Shown here in pieces: positions 1 through 9,769 of a stretch of DNA of 47,841 bases. Source of the DNA: a bacterium (GTDB lineage: Bacteria > Zhuqueibacterota > Zhuqueibacteria > Zhuqueibacterales > Geothermadaptataceae). A model generated the notes under the pieces. It was not told where the DNA came from, did no database searches, and saw only the letters and a list, made by a program, of their open reading frames with translations. The stretch covers positions 1 to 47,841 of the forward strand of contig JAJRYV010000122.1 in NCBI GenBank assembly GCA_024275575.1. Direction: 5' to 3'. Both the position numbers and the translations under genes were made by a program. Every line of letters begins with the position of its first letter. The stretch's first letter is position 1.

Positions 1-228
1 CCCTGGGTGTCGCATAAACTCCCCGCGGCCCGACCCATGCAGTCAGTTGAAAATCCGCAGTGACCATCGGCATTTGGCTATCAGGCGTAAGTTGTTGTTT
101 ATATTGGTAGATTTGTTTTTAGTGTGGTGAACTTGGGTTAAATACTGACACTACAGATTTATTAGATTGAAGCAATTTACACTTTCTGCTTTAAATCCTG
201 TAAATCCAGTCATAAAAATCTAAGCAGG
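1..228. other. Left-edge stretch without a supported gene
   Basis: I see no convincing gene here. On the minus strand a short frame starts at an ATG at 71-73 (or 65-67) and stays open to the left edge, giving about 24 residues. It has no clear Shine-Dalgarno sequence and no recognisable motif, so it could be the first codons of a gene lying to the left or chance. The right part, roughly 100-228, is A+T-rich and looks like intergenic DNA downstream of the decayed nuclease gene. Confidence 0.3.
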
Positions 229-3200
229 CTATTTCCTCAAAACCCGCAATGGTTTGTAGTACTCTTTTCCATCGAGGCGAGCATAAATACGATCTAGCTG
301 CAATTGCTCTTTCCGGCAAATACTACGAAACTGCAATTAAAACAGGTCTGGTCTTTTTCTGCACAAACGGGTGGGTGAAAACGGCCGTCGACAATAAACC
401 GGTGAATTGCGGTGATATTTTGCTGGATACGATCCACTTCGTGCTTGAAATTAGCCTGTGGTAAAAATCCGTATTTGCGTTGACCGGAAAAGACCGGCGT
501 TTCCAGACTGACCTTGTCTTTGCGCATAGCCTGGAATTCTTTCCGCGCAAAATAACTGCTCTTTTTAATTTGCCGATACGATTTCACTAGATAAGTTCCG
601 GCGCCGATAAGCGACTTGCCCGGATAAAGTTCATCGATACAGCTTTGTAAAGCGCGAATTTGCAAGGGAAGTTTGAAGTCCAGGCCTTTGGCGATTCTCT
701 CAACAGTGCCGAGGTCTGCAGAGTTGTAATAATAAATGATGAGATTCCTGCCGTCCTGAGTTTGGTCAATGCGATCAATCTCCAGAGTGTAAACGATACC
801 GTTGATTGCGAATGTGCGCTCCGCTTGATCGAATTTGAGATTGGCCTGAAATGGTTCGAGCAGGTCGAGGCGTTGCTGCTCATTTTTCAAAAAAGCCGCA
901 GCACGCCGGGGCGGCGCCGGGCATTGGCCGCTGCACCGCTCAATCCTGCGAGCAGGCCATTTTTAAATTTTGTGCTGAAAAAATCATCTTTTTCAGTAAG
1001 AACTATTTCAAAAGCATTTTCCGCGATCTTTTTGAGCGCCGCCTCTGCTTTTTGCGGCACATTGCATTCGGTCTCCATTTTAGCGGAAAACTCTTTTAAA
1101 ATGTGCCGCATCAACAAACCGCGTTCTATCCGGTCGGGGTGGTAATCGATGAATCCCTCCAGTTTGAGCTCCATCAAATCATCAAAAAGATAACGCAGGC
1201 TGCAGCCGGCGTAGCGTTCGATTTTTTCGCTGTTGTAAGTCTCGCCGGCCAATTTTCTCCTGAGGTGATTTTTGTCGTTTTCAGAATTGATCAAACCGTC
1301 AAAAACGGAAAATTGCGCCGAACTGTTGCGCCGGCCATCGCAGGTAAAAATAGCGAGGAGAGCGTCATAATCCTGCTGATTCGCCGTCCTGAGTTCCTGC
1401 AGGAATGGCTGTGTTTTTGCCGGGTCGCGATCGATATGTTGTGCGATAAACGCAATTTTATCGCGCAGAGCAATCGCGCTCCGCTCTTGTTGGCGGCGGT
1501 CATTTTTTTCACCGAGGCATTTTAACGTTTCGGTGATTAACGGCGAAACCAGTATCTTTTTGCCGCCGTCGGAATAGGGGTAGCTTAAAATAACGTTCCG
1601 CAGGTGGCGTTTAGTATTTGATAAAAAATATGGCGGGCGCGATCCACGCAGGCGCCGCCGTCGGTTAATCTGCGTCCGGCTTTTTTCGGTTGCAGGAAAT
1701 TAAACACTTCCTGCGCGGGAAACTCCCCATCGACCAATCCGGCCCAAAAAGTAATGCTGCATTTTTTTTGCATGCCCTGCAAGGGCGTTACGATGCGAAC
1801 AGCATCCGCGGCCGGCGCTTCGGGAATATAGAATTCAGTATCCGCCAACAGATGCGTGAATCCCTGAACCAGCGACGACAGAGGGTGCTTTTGCGGTTCG
1901 GAACTCATGATTGAAAATTGCTGCTCCGGCGCGGTTAATATTTTCTCGATACCGGAGAGAATACTTTATCCTGCTGCGCGTATTTCTCCAACCCGGCGAT
2001 AGATTGTGTGTTATCATCGATACCGAACTGCGCCATCATGCTGCGCACGGCGCTGCAAAAGGCGGCGGGATACATATTTTTTTGCCAGTTGTTCAAAGCC
2101 CTGCCCGCCTGTGCGACCAGGTAAAACTGCACCACAATATCGAATAATGCCCGCTGGTATTGCCTGGGTTTTCCCTTGAATTTGCTCTGTAAATAGGATG
2201 AAATAAAGTGCAGTGGATGGGAAGCGTTTTGCCACTTCACCGCTTTACCGGCTTTTCTTTGCATATTTTGCAAGCGTTCAAAATTAAGAGTCAACTTTTG
2301 CGGCTGCGGAAGATGCTGCAAAACAAAATCGGGGTCGTCGATCAAACCGATAAATTTGGTATCATCGAGAAAACTTTGCAAAGCCGGCGCCGATATTTTC
2401 ACCTGAAAAGTAATATAGGGTGAGGAGAAAATCCGCTCGCGCACAGCAAAGGGGTTGGCGGCGATGGCATGCTCCACCATTTGTAAAATTAACTGCGCCA
2501 GGGGGAAATAGGCCGGCGGCATGCCGTGGCAACCAGCATAGGTTAAACCGAACCGCGGCAAGCAGGACGTAAAGTTCATAATTGGCCACAACGATCTGCA
2601 TATCGCTCAATGCCGTTCCGGCCTGGTTGCGCCGGACGATTTCTCCGGCGATAAACGCCATTTCCTGATAGCGGTCATTGGCTGTTTCGATAATGATGTT
2701 ATCGCTGTGGGCAAGCGTGCGCTTTTCAGCGGCTTCCTGAAAAACGGCTTCGCTGAGCTGCTGCGGCCGGCTTTTGTCCTCTGTTGCGAAAGCCAACTCT
2801 TTAACAGAATGCTGTCTTCGCATCTGATCGAGTAAAACATCGATTCGGCGACCGCACTTAAAAGCTGCGGGTGCGGCATGCTCATTTGTGGAATGTGCAA
2901 ACAGAACCAGAGGAAAGCATTTTATAAGCGCCTGCATGAATGAGAATTCCATCGCGGTAAAATGACTGAAACCCAAAATAATCAGTTTCTGCTCGCTCAA
3001 TTCAGGAAAGAGTTGAGCCGTCGTTGCAGAATCCGCTTGTTTGCAAAAATGCTGCACGGCGCGGCGTAAATCAAAAAGATTATTTTCATCGAGATGTTTT
3101 TCTAATTCATCATAAATATCGAGCAGATCGCGTTCTTTGGCGGAGAGGGTGCCTTTCTTGAGTTCGTTCAAGGCAGCAAGGAGATTCGCCTGGCCGTTTT

Positions 3201-3566
3201 CTCTGAAATCGAGAATAAACTCAGTCAGTGCGCGAATATAACCTTCAAAAGAAGTCTCAATATTGAGAAACTGCGCCCGGGTCTTCCCTCATCATTCTGG
3301 TCGGAATAAATGATATCATTGAGCATTTATCGGATCATTGCCCTGGAAAGCAAACAGTTTTGCTCGGAGTTGTTTTGAATATATAACTCAAGAAATTCAG
3401 GAAGCGTGAAAGCGTACGGCGCATCATAAATCATTTTAAACTGATGCGACGACCAGTTGCCCGGCAGGAGAATAATTGAGGGAGAAGCGGAGCCTTTGAG
3501 CCAGCGATTTCGCACCAGATGAAAATCCGACCACGATGTTGCAGAACAAAGATAGACTTGTGACAC
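229..3566 (-). pseudogene. Frameshifted AddB-like PD-(D/E)XK nuclease/helicase-family gene
   Basis: The minus strand carries pieces of one protein in order but in changing frames: a GTG start at 3566 to a stop at 3327; about 3270 to 2600; 2591 to 1935; 1908 to 1585; about 1584 to 887; 890 to about 345; and a last piece ending in TAG at 229-231. Laid end to end they give about 1,100 residues, the usual length of AddB/RexB. Family signals are visible: a helicase-like block with LIILGFSHFTAMEFS, an ITFWAGLVDGEFP block, a YNSEKIERYAGCSLRYLF block matching the entry to the nuclease domain, an EIDRIDQ nuclease block, and a C-terminal cysteine cluster (CFNC then SIC after a shift). At least six frame changes are needed. 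The usual D-x-K of the nuclease core (VIDYKTG-like) reads IIYYYNS, so the catalytic motif is degraded too. No addA is in the window. The AddB assignment is from family knowledge; a related RecB-family nuclease remains possible. Confidence 0.8.
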
Positions 3567-3710
3567 GAGAGAAATCCTGCTATTGATTATTTTGAAAGGG
3601 GCAGTGTTATATGGCGTTTGTTTTGCATAGATTAAAAATTGGTAAAATAAGCAAGAATAGAACAGAATTCAAATGAAAATCATTTTTCGCGCACAAATCT
3701 TTATAGATAT

Positions 3711-5858
3711 TTAGTCCGATTCGCGGTCAATACGCTCAACCAATGTGGGGATTTTGATCTGGTCGCCGATGTGTAATTCCTGTAAATTACTATCCGGGTT
3801 ATATTTCATCACCAGCCACAGCGGTACGTCATAAATGCTTCTGGTAATACTCCAGATGTTTTGTCCGCGTTTAACTTCATGGGTGATCACCGTATCGACA
3901 GAAAAAGTTGAGAAGAAATCTTCCTCGATACTGCTCTGATACTGAAATCGTCGTCTCTGGAATTCTTCCGGTTCAATTTTACGATAGGTCAGTTTTAATT
4001 TTTGTCCGACGTGAATGGGTTGGCTATAGGGAATGCGATTGATTTTTCGTAATTCCCGCGCCGAAATTTCCAGCCAGTCAGCAAAGTGGCCGATAGTTTC
4101 TTCCGGCTCGACAGTGATCCACTCACTCGGCGGTTGCGGTACAAATTCCAGCGCTGCAATGCTTTCATTGGCTTCCACGAGTGGTTCCTGTTGCGGCACT
4201 AAAATCATTTTAGTTGCTTCGCGGGCGACAAATTCGGCGCGCATGTTCGGTGGTGCGATATATTGTCCGGGCGTCGACAGGCCGTCGGCGAGTTTGAAAT
4301 AGCCACTGCCGCTACTGAGATGTCGCGATTTCGCTGTTGTTTTCACGGTCTCGATCACCGCATCGGCTTTGGGCGCAGCAGCCAGGGCCGTCATACTACT
4401 TATGCCGGGTTTGGAAGGTTTCGCCGACATATTTTGTCGGCGATCCGGTATTTTAATGATTTGCCCGACATAAATCCGATGGGCGCTGGACAAGTCATTA
4501 TAGGCCATCAACTTAGAAACCGAAGAACGCGTTCGACGAGCAATGGCGCTAAGGTTATCACCGCGCCGGACACGGTAGTAATCAGAAAAAACCTGTTGTT
4601 CGAATTGCTCTTCCGGGGCGATTGCCGCCCACAACGCATTTTCATCGATGTATGCGCGGTCGGGGATGCGCAGTACATAGCGTTTGGGAATGCGACGTTG
4701 CCCACGCAAAACCGGCCGGCGCAATGCGGGGTTGAAATTCTTCAATTCGTTTAATGAAATATTGAAAGCCTTGCAGATGCTTTTTGCGCTATAATATTTT
4801 TTCGTTTTAAAGGTGACGTACTTAATCGGTTGCCGAAACGAAACTGGGCCAAAATAACTTTGGTAATCTGTCGCCACACTATGAGCTGCAATAAATTCAG
4901 CATAGAAATTTCGCGAGGCAAATTTAAAAGTGCGGCTTCTGTAATGTTTGATGATTCTTCCGATATCGCTGCCATGTTTTCTTTTCGCCCGTTTCATGCC
5001 GGCGCGGCCGTGGTTATAAGCCGTGATAGCCAGCGGCCATGTCCGCAAATCCTGATAGTTTTTCTTTAGAAGTTTGGCTGCCGCCTCTGTTGCAATGATA
5101 GGGTCCGAGCGCTCATCGATGTCGTAATTAATTTTCATGAAAGCACGGCCGGTGCTGCGGGTAAATTGCCAAATACCGGCGGCACCATATTTTGAGTAGG
5201 CTTTAAAATTGAATGAGGACTCCACATGCGGCAACATCGCCAGTTCAACCGGCAATCCATGTTTCTCGAAAATTTTTATGATGTGCGCCAAATAAAGCCC
5301 TGACCTTTCCAGGCCGGCCCGGAATTCATTTTTCAACCCTTGTTGCCCGCGCAGGTTTTTTGCCGCCCTGCGAATGCGCTTATAATTCGCCTGATTACCG
5401 AAGAGTGTTGCAAGGTCTCGTTCGTGTTTTGTCAGCTTTTGTTTCTTATAAAGCTTATTGGCGAGGCGTAAAAGGTCTGATTTATATCTTTTTTTTATTT
5501 TCTCAATACGTCGCCACTTGTTGCGGTTGCTGATTTTGTCGGGGTTGGCATAAAGATCATTAAAATCGATCACCCGGTAGATGATCATCAAATCTTCGGC
5601 ATCATGCAGCAACACGAAATTTGAGGCGTATTTAGCGTAGATCAATTTCCAGAACTCAACATTTTGTCGTAATTCCAGTGGAACTGGAAAAAGAACGGGA
5701 TTTGGCTCTGGAGATTGACGTGCTGGCGCGCCACTGGAAATGGAAAGAATAAATAATACAGTAATTATCAATTGAGTACGAAATTTTCTGGCTGGGGGGA
5801 AATGGTTATGTTGCGGATCGATCATTAAAACCTTCCATGAAGCTGTCAGTGAATCCAT
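3711..5858 (-). CDS. Membrane-bound lytic transglycosylase with three LysM domains (MltD type)
   Basis: This is a 715-residue murein hydrolase expected to cleave peptidoglycan glycan strands non-hydrolytically in the periplasm. After an N-terminal hydrophobic segment (about residues 28-44) and a charged helical region, an SLT goose-lysozyme-like domain spans about 200-330. It has the catalytic Glu in PHVESSF, the GAAGIWQFT motif and the AYNHG motif. Three LysM peptidoglycan-binding repeats follow at about 428-473, 585-632 and 660-708, each ending in a G-x-x-I/L-K-I/L strand. Domain order and length fit MltD-type enzymes of Bacteroidota and Calditrichota. The listed start lies 11 codons before a second Met (MIDPQHN), and either could be used. 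The gene stands alone, divergent from the sensor pair to its right and 144 bp from the decayed nuclease gene. Confidence 0.9.
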   Translation of the reverse strand: MDSLTASWKVLMIDPQHNHFPPARKFRTQLIITVLFILSISSGAPARQSPEPNPVLFPVPLELRQNVEFWKLIYAKYASNFVLLHDAEDLMIIYRVIDFNDLYANPDKISNRNKWRRIEKIKKRYKSDLLRLANKLYKKQKLTKHERDLATLFGNQANYKRIRRAAKNLRGQQGLKNEFRAGLERSGLYLAHIIKIFEKHGLPVELAMLPHVESSFNFKAYSKYGAAGIWQFTRSTGRAFMKINYDIDERSDPIIATEAAAKLLKKNYQDLRTWPLAITAYNHGRAGMKRAKRKHGSDIGRIIKHYRSRTFKFASRNFYAEFIAAHSVATDYQSYFGPVSFRQPIKYVTFKTKKYYSAKSICKAFNISLNELKNFNPALRRPVLRGQRRIPKRYVLRIPDRAYIDENALWAAIAPEEQFEQQVFSDYYRVRRGDNLSAIARRTRSSVSKLMAYNDLSSAHRIYVGQIIKIPDRRQNMSAKPSKPGISSMTALAAAPKADAVIETVKTTAKSRHLSSGSGYFKLADGLSTPGQYIAPPNMRAEFVAREATKMILVPQQEPLVEANESIAALEFVPQPPSEWITVEPEETIGHFADWLEISARELRKINRIPYSQPIHVGQKLKLTYRKIEPEEFQRRRFQYQSSIEEDFFSTFSVDTVITHEVKRGQNIWSITRSIYDVPLWLVMKYNPDSNLQELHIGDQIKIPTLVERIDRESD

Positions 5859-6295
5859 TCATATTTCTAATAAAGTACTGTTAAATATTTCGAATTACGG
5901 GATTATTTCTTTAAGAAAAATGCAGATTTGTGCAATTCCGGCTGAGTTGGCAGCTTGAAATGTTCAATTTACTTTTTTTATGCAAATTTTACAAACAATA
6001 TACCGATAATGATTTATGTCAGGCCTGGCGGTCGACGGATTATTACTCACAATTTACTGAAAAAAAGGAGTAACCGCTCTCCGTGGTTGTATATGCAAGA
6101 TCTTTACCGCCAATCCTGGGGAAACGATAACATGATCATGCTTTCTTGCTGCTTATAACATTTTCGCAGGACAGAATTATTTCAGTTGATCGAGCAACAG
6201 CACAAAATATACGAATCCTGCCGGCGCAGCTTCGAATTTTGAGATGAAAGTGAATAAAATGAAATCAATCTTAATTAAGTATGATGAGGTAAAGG
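5859..6295. other. Divergent intergenic region, 437 bp
   Basis: This stretch separates the minus-strand transglycosylase from the plus-strand binding-protein gene, so it should hold both promoters. It is A+T-rich and has no long open frame with coding character; a 67-codon plus-strand frame at 5955-6158 lacks a ribosome-binding site and resembles no protein I know. I could not pick a consensus promoter or a known riboswitch. Confidence 0.4.
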
Positions 6296-6853
6296 ATGTC
6301 GAAGAAGTGTTTGATGTTTATTGTTTTCTGTTCAGTTCTTGGCCTTCAAATCGTATTTGCCCGGAATGATATTCAGGAAACCAAAGAAGCTTCATTTCTA
6401 CAGCAGATATTTATATTGAAACAATTAAAACCGGACTTGAAAAAAATTGGCGTTTTGTGCCAGGTTAAAGATCACAAAGATGTTGAAACCAAACTTGGCC
6501 GCCTGCAGAAACAAGCTCAGGTCAAGTTTGTCCTGTACGACATCAAGAAATTACCGGATGTCGCCAAACATGCCAAAAACGCAACGACGTCTAAAAAAGT
6601 AGATGCTCTCTGGATCTTTGCCGATGATATTCTGCTTGATAGCAAAACTCAGAGCTACTTGGTGAAACATTCGATCCAGTCGAAAACTTTTCTCCTTTCG
6701 GTGCAGCCGGAGCTGGTCAAAAAAGGCGGCACTGCCTGCATTAGAAAAGGACAGAGTAAACCGGTAATTTTTCTCAATCAGAAAGCCATCAATTTGATGG
6801 TGCTTGCTATCCCGCCCGGTTTAACAGAAACAGCCGAAGTTATCATTTTTTAA
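6296..6853 (+). CDS. Small periplasmic protein resembling one lobe of an ABC substrate-binding domain
   Basis: The 185-residue product has an N-terminal signal peptide (hydrophobic core about residues 6-22, cleavage near VFA). The rest resembles part of the uncharacterised ABC substrate-binding family (TrpX-like): a KKIGVLC strand, a DALWIFADD block and a QPELVKKGG block. Full family members have about 320 residues and two lobes, so this is roughly one lobe. A GAGG-type Shine-Dalgarno lies six bases before the ATG. The gene is 30 bp upstream of the chemoreceptor on the same strand and no permease or ATPase is nearby, so I infer a role in ligand sensing rather than transport. The family link is moderate and the ligand unknown. 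Confidence 0.6.
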   Translation: MSKKCLMFIVFCSVLGLQIVFARNDIQETKEASFLQQIFILKQLKPDLKKIGVLCQVKDHKDVETKLGRLQKQAQVKFVLYDIKKLPDVAKHAKNATTSKKVDALWIFADDILLDSKTQSYLVKHSIQSKTFLLSVQPELVKKGGTACIRKGQSKPVIFLNQKAINLMVLAIPPGLTETAEVIIF

Positions 6854-6883
6854 TACAAAACCATAAATTAGGATATTCGAACA

Positions 6884-8740
6884 ATGTTTAGACTTGGTAT
6901 TAATGGTAAAGTCATTATTTTCAGTCTTTTGTTCATCGTTGTATTTGCGAGTTTTATCGGTTATACATTGCAGAGCAGTGCAAATTTATCGGTGCAACAA
7001 GAGTTTATTTCGCGGGGTGAAGTTTTGACGCGTAACTTATCGTTTAATACCAAACTGGGTTTGGTATTCCAGGATACGGATAACCTGCAAGAACTGGTCA
7101 ATGGCGTGGTAAAGGAATCGGGTGTAAAGCTGGTTTTGGTTCTTGACGCCGAGCGTAATATGCTTATTAAATATGGCGATGATAAAAGTTATGACCCGAA
7201 ATTGATCAAGAAGATCAGGAAAGAGCAAAAACAGCCACTCTTAGATAAATCTGTTGCCAGGCGCATTAATTTTTACCATCCGGTTGTCAATGATGGTGAG
7301 GCTGTTGGAACAGTAGTGATTGGCCTTTCGACGGAAAAATTGCTGGCAAAAATTCAGAGCGCAAATTTTAACGCCATTATCGCGACCCTGATCATGAGTG
7401 CACTCAGCCTTATTTGTATCGCATTTATCGCCACTAAGAAACTGAATCAGTTGCAGCAAATTAAAGATTTTGCCGAGAAACTCGCTTCGGGCGGTCATGG
7501 CGAAACGGTGCAAGTCAATTCCAAAGATGAGATTGGCGAACTTGCCGATTCGTTGAACATCATGTCGAAAAAAATTGGCGAATCTATTAAGCAGGCTGAG
7601 GAAAATTTTGCCAAATCACAGGAGTCGGCAAAATCTCTGGCGCATGCACATGAGCAGGCTGTAAAAGAAAAAAGCGCGCTCGATGAAGCTGCCTCACGAA
7701 TGCAGCAAATATTTGAAAAGATTAAAAATGGCGACCTGAGCGAAAACCTGGTCTTGGAAAGTGAAAGTGAACTCAGTGAAGTTGGCGCCGGTTTGAATAA
7801 TATGCTCGATGAATTTTCCAGCATTTTGGAACAAATTCGCAATATGACCCATTCGCTGGAAGCGACCTCGCAAACCATCAATGACGTAAGCAACCAAATC
7901 ACTACGGGCGCAGAGAAACAATATGGCCAGACCGAAAGCATCACGGCTTCAGTGAAAGAGATGGCGCACAGTCTCGAACTTTCGCAAAGCGGGATCAAAA
8001 ATGCCCAGAACGTGGCCGATAAAGCCCAGCAGAAAGCAACCGATGGCGGCGTCGTTGTGCGCCGCGCGATCGAAGGTATAAATCGCATCGCCAGTATCGT
8101 CGATGATTCGACTTCCACTGTACGGTCGTTAGGCGAACAATCCCAGCAAATCAACGATATTGTTCAGGTTATCGAAGAGATTGCTGATCAGACAAATTTA
8201 TTAGCGTTGAATGCGGCGATTGAAGCTGCGCGCGCCGGAGAGCAAGGGCGCGGTTTCGCTGTCGTTGCCGATGAGGTACGTAAACTGGCAGAACGAACTT
8301 CGCAGGCGACGGGTGAAATTGCCTCTCTGATTAAAAAAGTACTGCAACTGACGGAAGATGCGGTCAAAGCGATGAACACCGGCAACACGGAAATGAAAAA
8401 CGGACGAGACCTGGTGCAAAATATCGGCGGGGTATTGCAGGATATCGTCGGCTCGGTTGAATCTATCCAGGGCGAGTTTGAGCATCTCGTCGAGAAAAGC
8501 CAGGATCAACACCATGCCGGTGAACAGATTTCCGAACAAATCGATTTGATTCAGGATGTCGCCCGGCAAAATAAAGTCTATGTACGTGACGTTCAGGAAG
8601 CCGGAACCGGCCTACAGACACAGATTGCAACCCTGGTCTCACTTGTCAGCCGTTTTCGCACTAAAAACAGGTACCCCGGTTCGTTGACGGAGCAATTCCC
8701 CGAAGATGAATCACTTGAGGTGACGGCGATAGATTTTTAA
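6884..8740 (+). CDS. Methyl-accepting chemotaxis protein
   Basis: This is a 618-residue transmembrane chemoreceptor. The first membrane segment is about residues 10-28, followed by a short periplasmic sensor of about 130 residues, a second membrane segment at 162-184, a HAMP domain at about 185-237, and a long coiled-coil signalling domain. The hairpin tip, about residues 425-480, carries the highly conserved [20 protein letters not shown] and [18 protein letters not shown] sequences that bind CheA/CheW. The sensor is small, in the size range of single-Cache-like domains, but I cannot name a ligand. The gene follows the binding-like protein by 30 bp and is probably cotranscribed; a terminator lies just after it. 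No che genes are in the window. Confidence 0.93.
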   Translation: MFRLGINGKVIIFSLLFIVVFASFIGYTLQSSANLSVQQEFISRGEVLTRNLSFNTKLGLVFQDTDNLQELVNGVVKESGVKLVLVLDAERNMLIKYGDDKSYDPKLIKKIRKEQKQPLLDKSVARRINFYHPVVNDGEAVGTVVIGLSTEKLLAKIQSANFNAIIATLIMSALSLICIAFIATKKLNQLQQIKDFAEKLASGGHGETVQVNSKDEIGELADSLNIMSKKIGESIKQAEENFAKSQESAKSLAHAHEQAVKEKSALDEAASRMQQIFEKIKNGDLSENLVLESESELSEVGAGLNNMLDEFSSILEQIRNMTHSLEATSQTINDVSNQITTGAEKQYGQTESITASVKEMAHSLELSQSGIKNAQNVADKAQQKATDGGVVVRRAIEGINRIASIVDDSTSTVRSLGEQSQQINDIVQVIEEIADQTNLLALNAAIEAARAGEQGRGFAVVADEVRKLAERTSQATGEIASLIKKVLQLTEDAVKAMNTGNTEMKNGRDLVQNIGGVLQDIVGSVESIQGEFEHLVEKSQDQHHAGEQISEQIDLIQDVARQNKVYVRDVQEAGTGLQTQIATLVSLVSRFRTKNRYPGSLTEQFPEDESLEVTAIDF

Positions 8741-8758
8741 ACAAAATATGGCGGCAAT

Positions 8759-8809
8759 ACGGCAGTCTCTTGTTATCCGGGAAGGGTAAAGGGCCTGCCG
8801 TTTTTTTTT
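8759..8809 (+). terminator. Rho-independent terminator after the chemoreceptor
   Basis: A seven-base-pair stem (ACGGCAG at 8759-8765 with CTGCCGT at 8795-8801) closes a 29-base loop and runs straight into nine T residues. It lies 18 bp after the stop codon of the chemoreceptor gene. Confidence 0.7.
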
Positions 8810-8875
8810 GCGACAGGGGCTTCCTGGATTTAAAAAGGCTAACCCGTTTCAAGCTTTGAAAATAATTATTTTATG

Positions 8876-8904
8876 TTGACAACAAATAATTGTTTTGCTA
8901 TATT
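8876..8904 (+). promoter_or_regulatory. Near-consensus sigma-70 promoter (extended -10)
   Basis: TTGACA at 8876-8881 and TATATT at 8899-8904 are separated by exactly 17 bases, and a TGC just before the -10 gives an extended -10. Transcription should begin near 8911, 18 bases before the next start codon. It probably drives the small membrane protein and both tRNA genes as one transcript ending at the terminator at 9336-9367. Confidence 0.8.
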
Positions 8905-8928
8905 AGCGACTCTTAAAATTGAGGCGTT

Positions 8929-9171
8929 ATGGCAAAAGTAAAACGAAACTTCGGTATTAAAAAGACTGGAACCCAGATTGCATTTACGAAGGCGAATTTT
9001 ATTATTTTTATAATTGGCCTGATTTTGCTTTTGCTTGGTTATATCGCCCTGGCACAGGGCCCTGCTACGAGCTATTCTTCATTAAGCGTGGCTCCTGTAC
9101 TTTTGGTGATTGCCTACTGTGTCATCATTCCTCTGGCTATTCTCTATCGCACGAACAGCGAGGAAAAGTAA
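8929..9171 (+). CDS. DUF3098-like small inner-membrane protein
   Basis: The 80-residue protein has a basic N-terminus and two membrane helices (about residues 24-44 and 53-72), with LGYIALAQGPA between them and a PVLLVIAYCVIIPLAI second helix. Proteins of this size and pattern recur in FCB-group genomes and are annotated DUF3098 or small membrane proteins; their function is unknown. The stop codon lies only two bases before tRNA-Val, so the mRNA must be separated from the tRNAs by processing. Confidence 0.75.
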   Translation: MAKVKRNFGIKKTGTQIAFTKANFIIFIIGLILLLLGYIALAQGPATSYSSLSVAPVLLVIAYCVIIPLAILYRTNSEEK

Positions 9172-9173
9172 TT

Positions 9174-9248
9174 GGGCGATTAGCTCAGTTGGTTTAGAGC
9201 ACCTGCCTTACAAGCAGGGGGTCACTGGTTCGACTCCAGTATCGCCCA
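9174..9248 (+). tRNA. tRNA-Val (anticodon TAC)
   Basis: The sequence folds as a 75-base cloverleaf. The acceptor arm GGGCGAT pairs with ATCGCCC, the D-arm contains AGCTCAGTTGGTTTAGAGC, the anticodon stem CCTGC/GCAGG holds the loop CTTACAA, and the T-arm contains GGTTCGACTCC. The anticodon TAC reads valine codons. The discriminator base is A and no CCA is encoded. Confidence 0.96.
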
Positions 9249-9257
9249 CATTATAAT

Positions 9258-9332
9258 GGAACCGTGGTGTAGTTTGGTTAACACGCCGGCCTGTCAAGCC
9301 GGAGATCGCGGGTTCAAGTCCCGTCGGTTCCG
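9258..9332 (+). tRNA. tRNA-Asp (anticodon GTC)
   Basis: This 75-base cloverleaf has acceptor arm GGAACCG paired with CGGTTCC, D-arm GTGTAGTTTGGTTAACAC, anticodon stem CCGGC/GCCGG with loop CTGTCAA, and T-arm GGGTTCAAGTCCC. The anticodon GTC reads aspartate codons. The discriminator is G and CCA is not encoded. It lies nine bases after tRNA-Val. Confidence 0.96.
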
Positions 9333-9335
9333 CTA

Positions 9336-9367
9336 AAAGCAGCTTTTCACAAGGCTGCTTTTTTTTT
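9336..9367 (+). terminator. Rho-independent terminator after the tRNA pair
   Basis: An eight-base-pair stem (AAAGCAGC with GCTGCTTT) and a ten-base loop run into a T tract, four bases after tRNA-Asp. Confidence 0.85.
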
Positions 9368-9385
9368 GCCCAAAATGGAGGAAAT

Positions 9386-9769
9386 ATGCAAAAATATGTC
9401 ATTATGATCACTGGACTATTACTCATTTTCGCATGTCGGAAAAATGAATCAAATGCAGTAAGTTTTGCCGAACTGCGTGGCAATATCCCACTGGAAATTA
9501 CAATATTTGCTGATTCGACGCATAGCATGCATTTGCAAACCACGGTGAAAAAGGGCACGTCCCTGCAAAAAGTGATGCAGGCGACGGTGCAAGTCGGCTA
9601 TGGCGGGTCTGCTCAAAAATTTGTTACTTCTTTAATTGGCGTCAAGGCAGATTCAAGGAAAAGACAGTTCTGGTTTTTGGAAATAGATAACCAAGCCTCA
9701 CAGGTGGGCCTGGCACAAATTATGATCGAGAATAAAATGCAGGTAAGATGGCGCTTAAAAAACTATTGA
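9386..9769 (+). CDS. DUF4430-like lipoprotein
   Basis: The 127-residue protein starts with a short hydrophobic segment ending in LLIFAC, a plausible lipoprotein signal with Cys as the lipidated residue. The mature part fits the DUF4430/transcobalamin C-terminal-like fold: a KKGTSLQKVMQA helix where the family has a 'tvldal' element, an ITSI-like strand (FVTSLIGVKAD), an aromatic strand (RQFWFLEIDN) and a final VRWRL strand. Family members cap cobalamin-binding or cell-surface proteins; a substrate cannot be told here. GGAGG lies just before the ATG. The end overlaps the convergent minus-strand gene by seven bases. Confidence 0.6.
   Translation: MQKYVIMITGLLLIFACRKNESNAVSFAELRGNIPLEITIFADSTHSMHLQTTVKKGTSLQKVMQATVQVGYGGSAQKFVTSLIGVKADSRKRQFWFLEIDNQASQVGLAQIMIENKMQVRWRLKNY

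Noticed and set aside
6071-6100. GGAG/CTCC hairpin with T tract on the minus strand
   Set aside because: Only four base pairs and no minus-strand gene upstream that would need a terminator.
5955-6158. 67-codon plus-strand frame before the binding-protein gene
   Set aside because: No ribosome-binding site, no recognisable motif and unusual composition; better explained as intergenic DNA.
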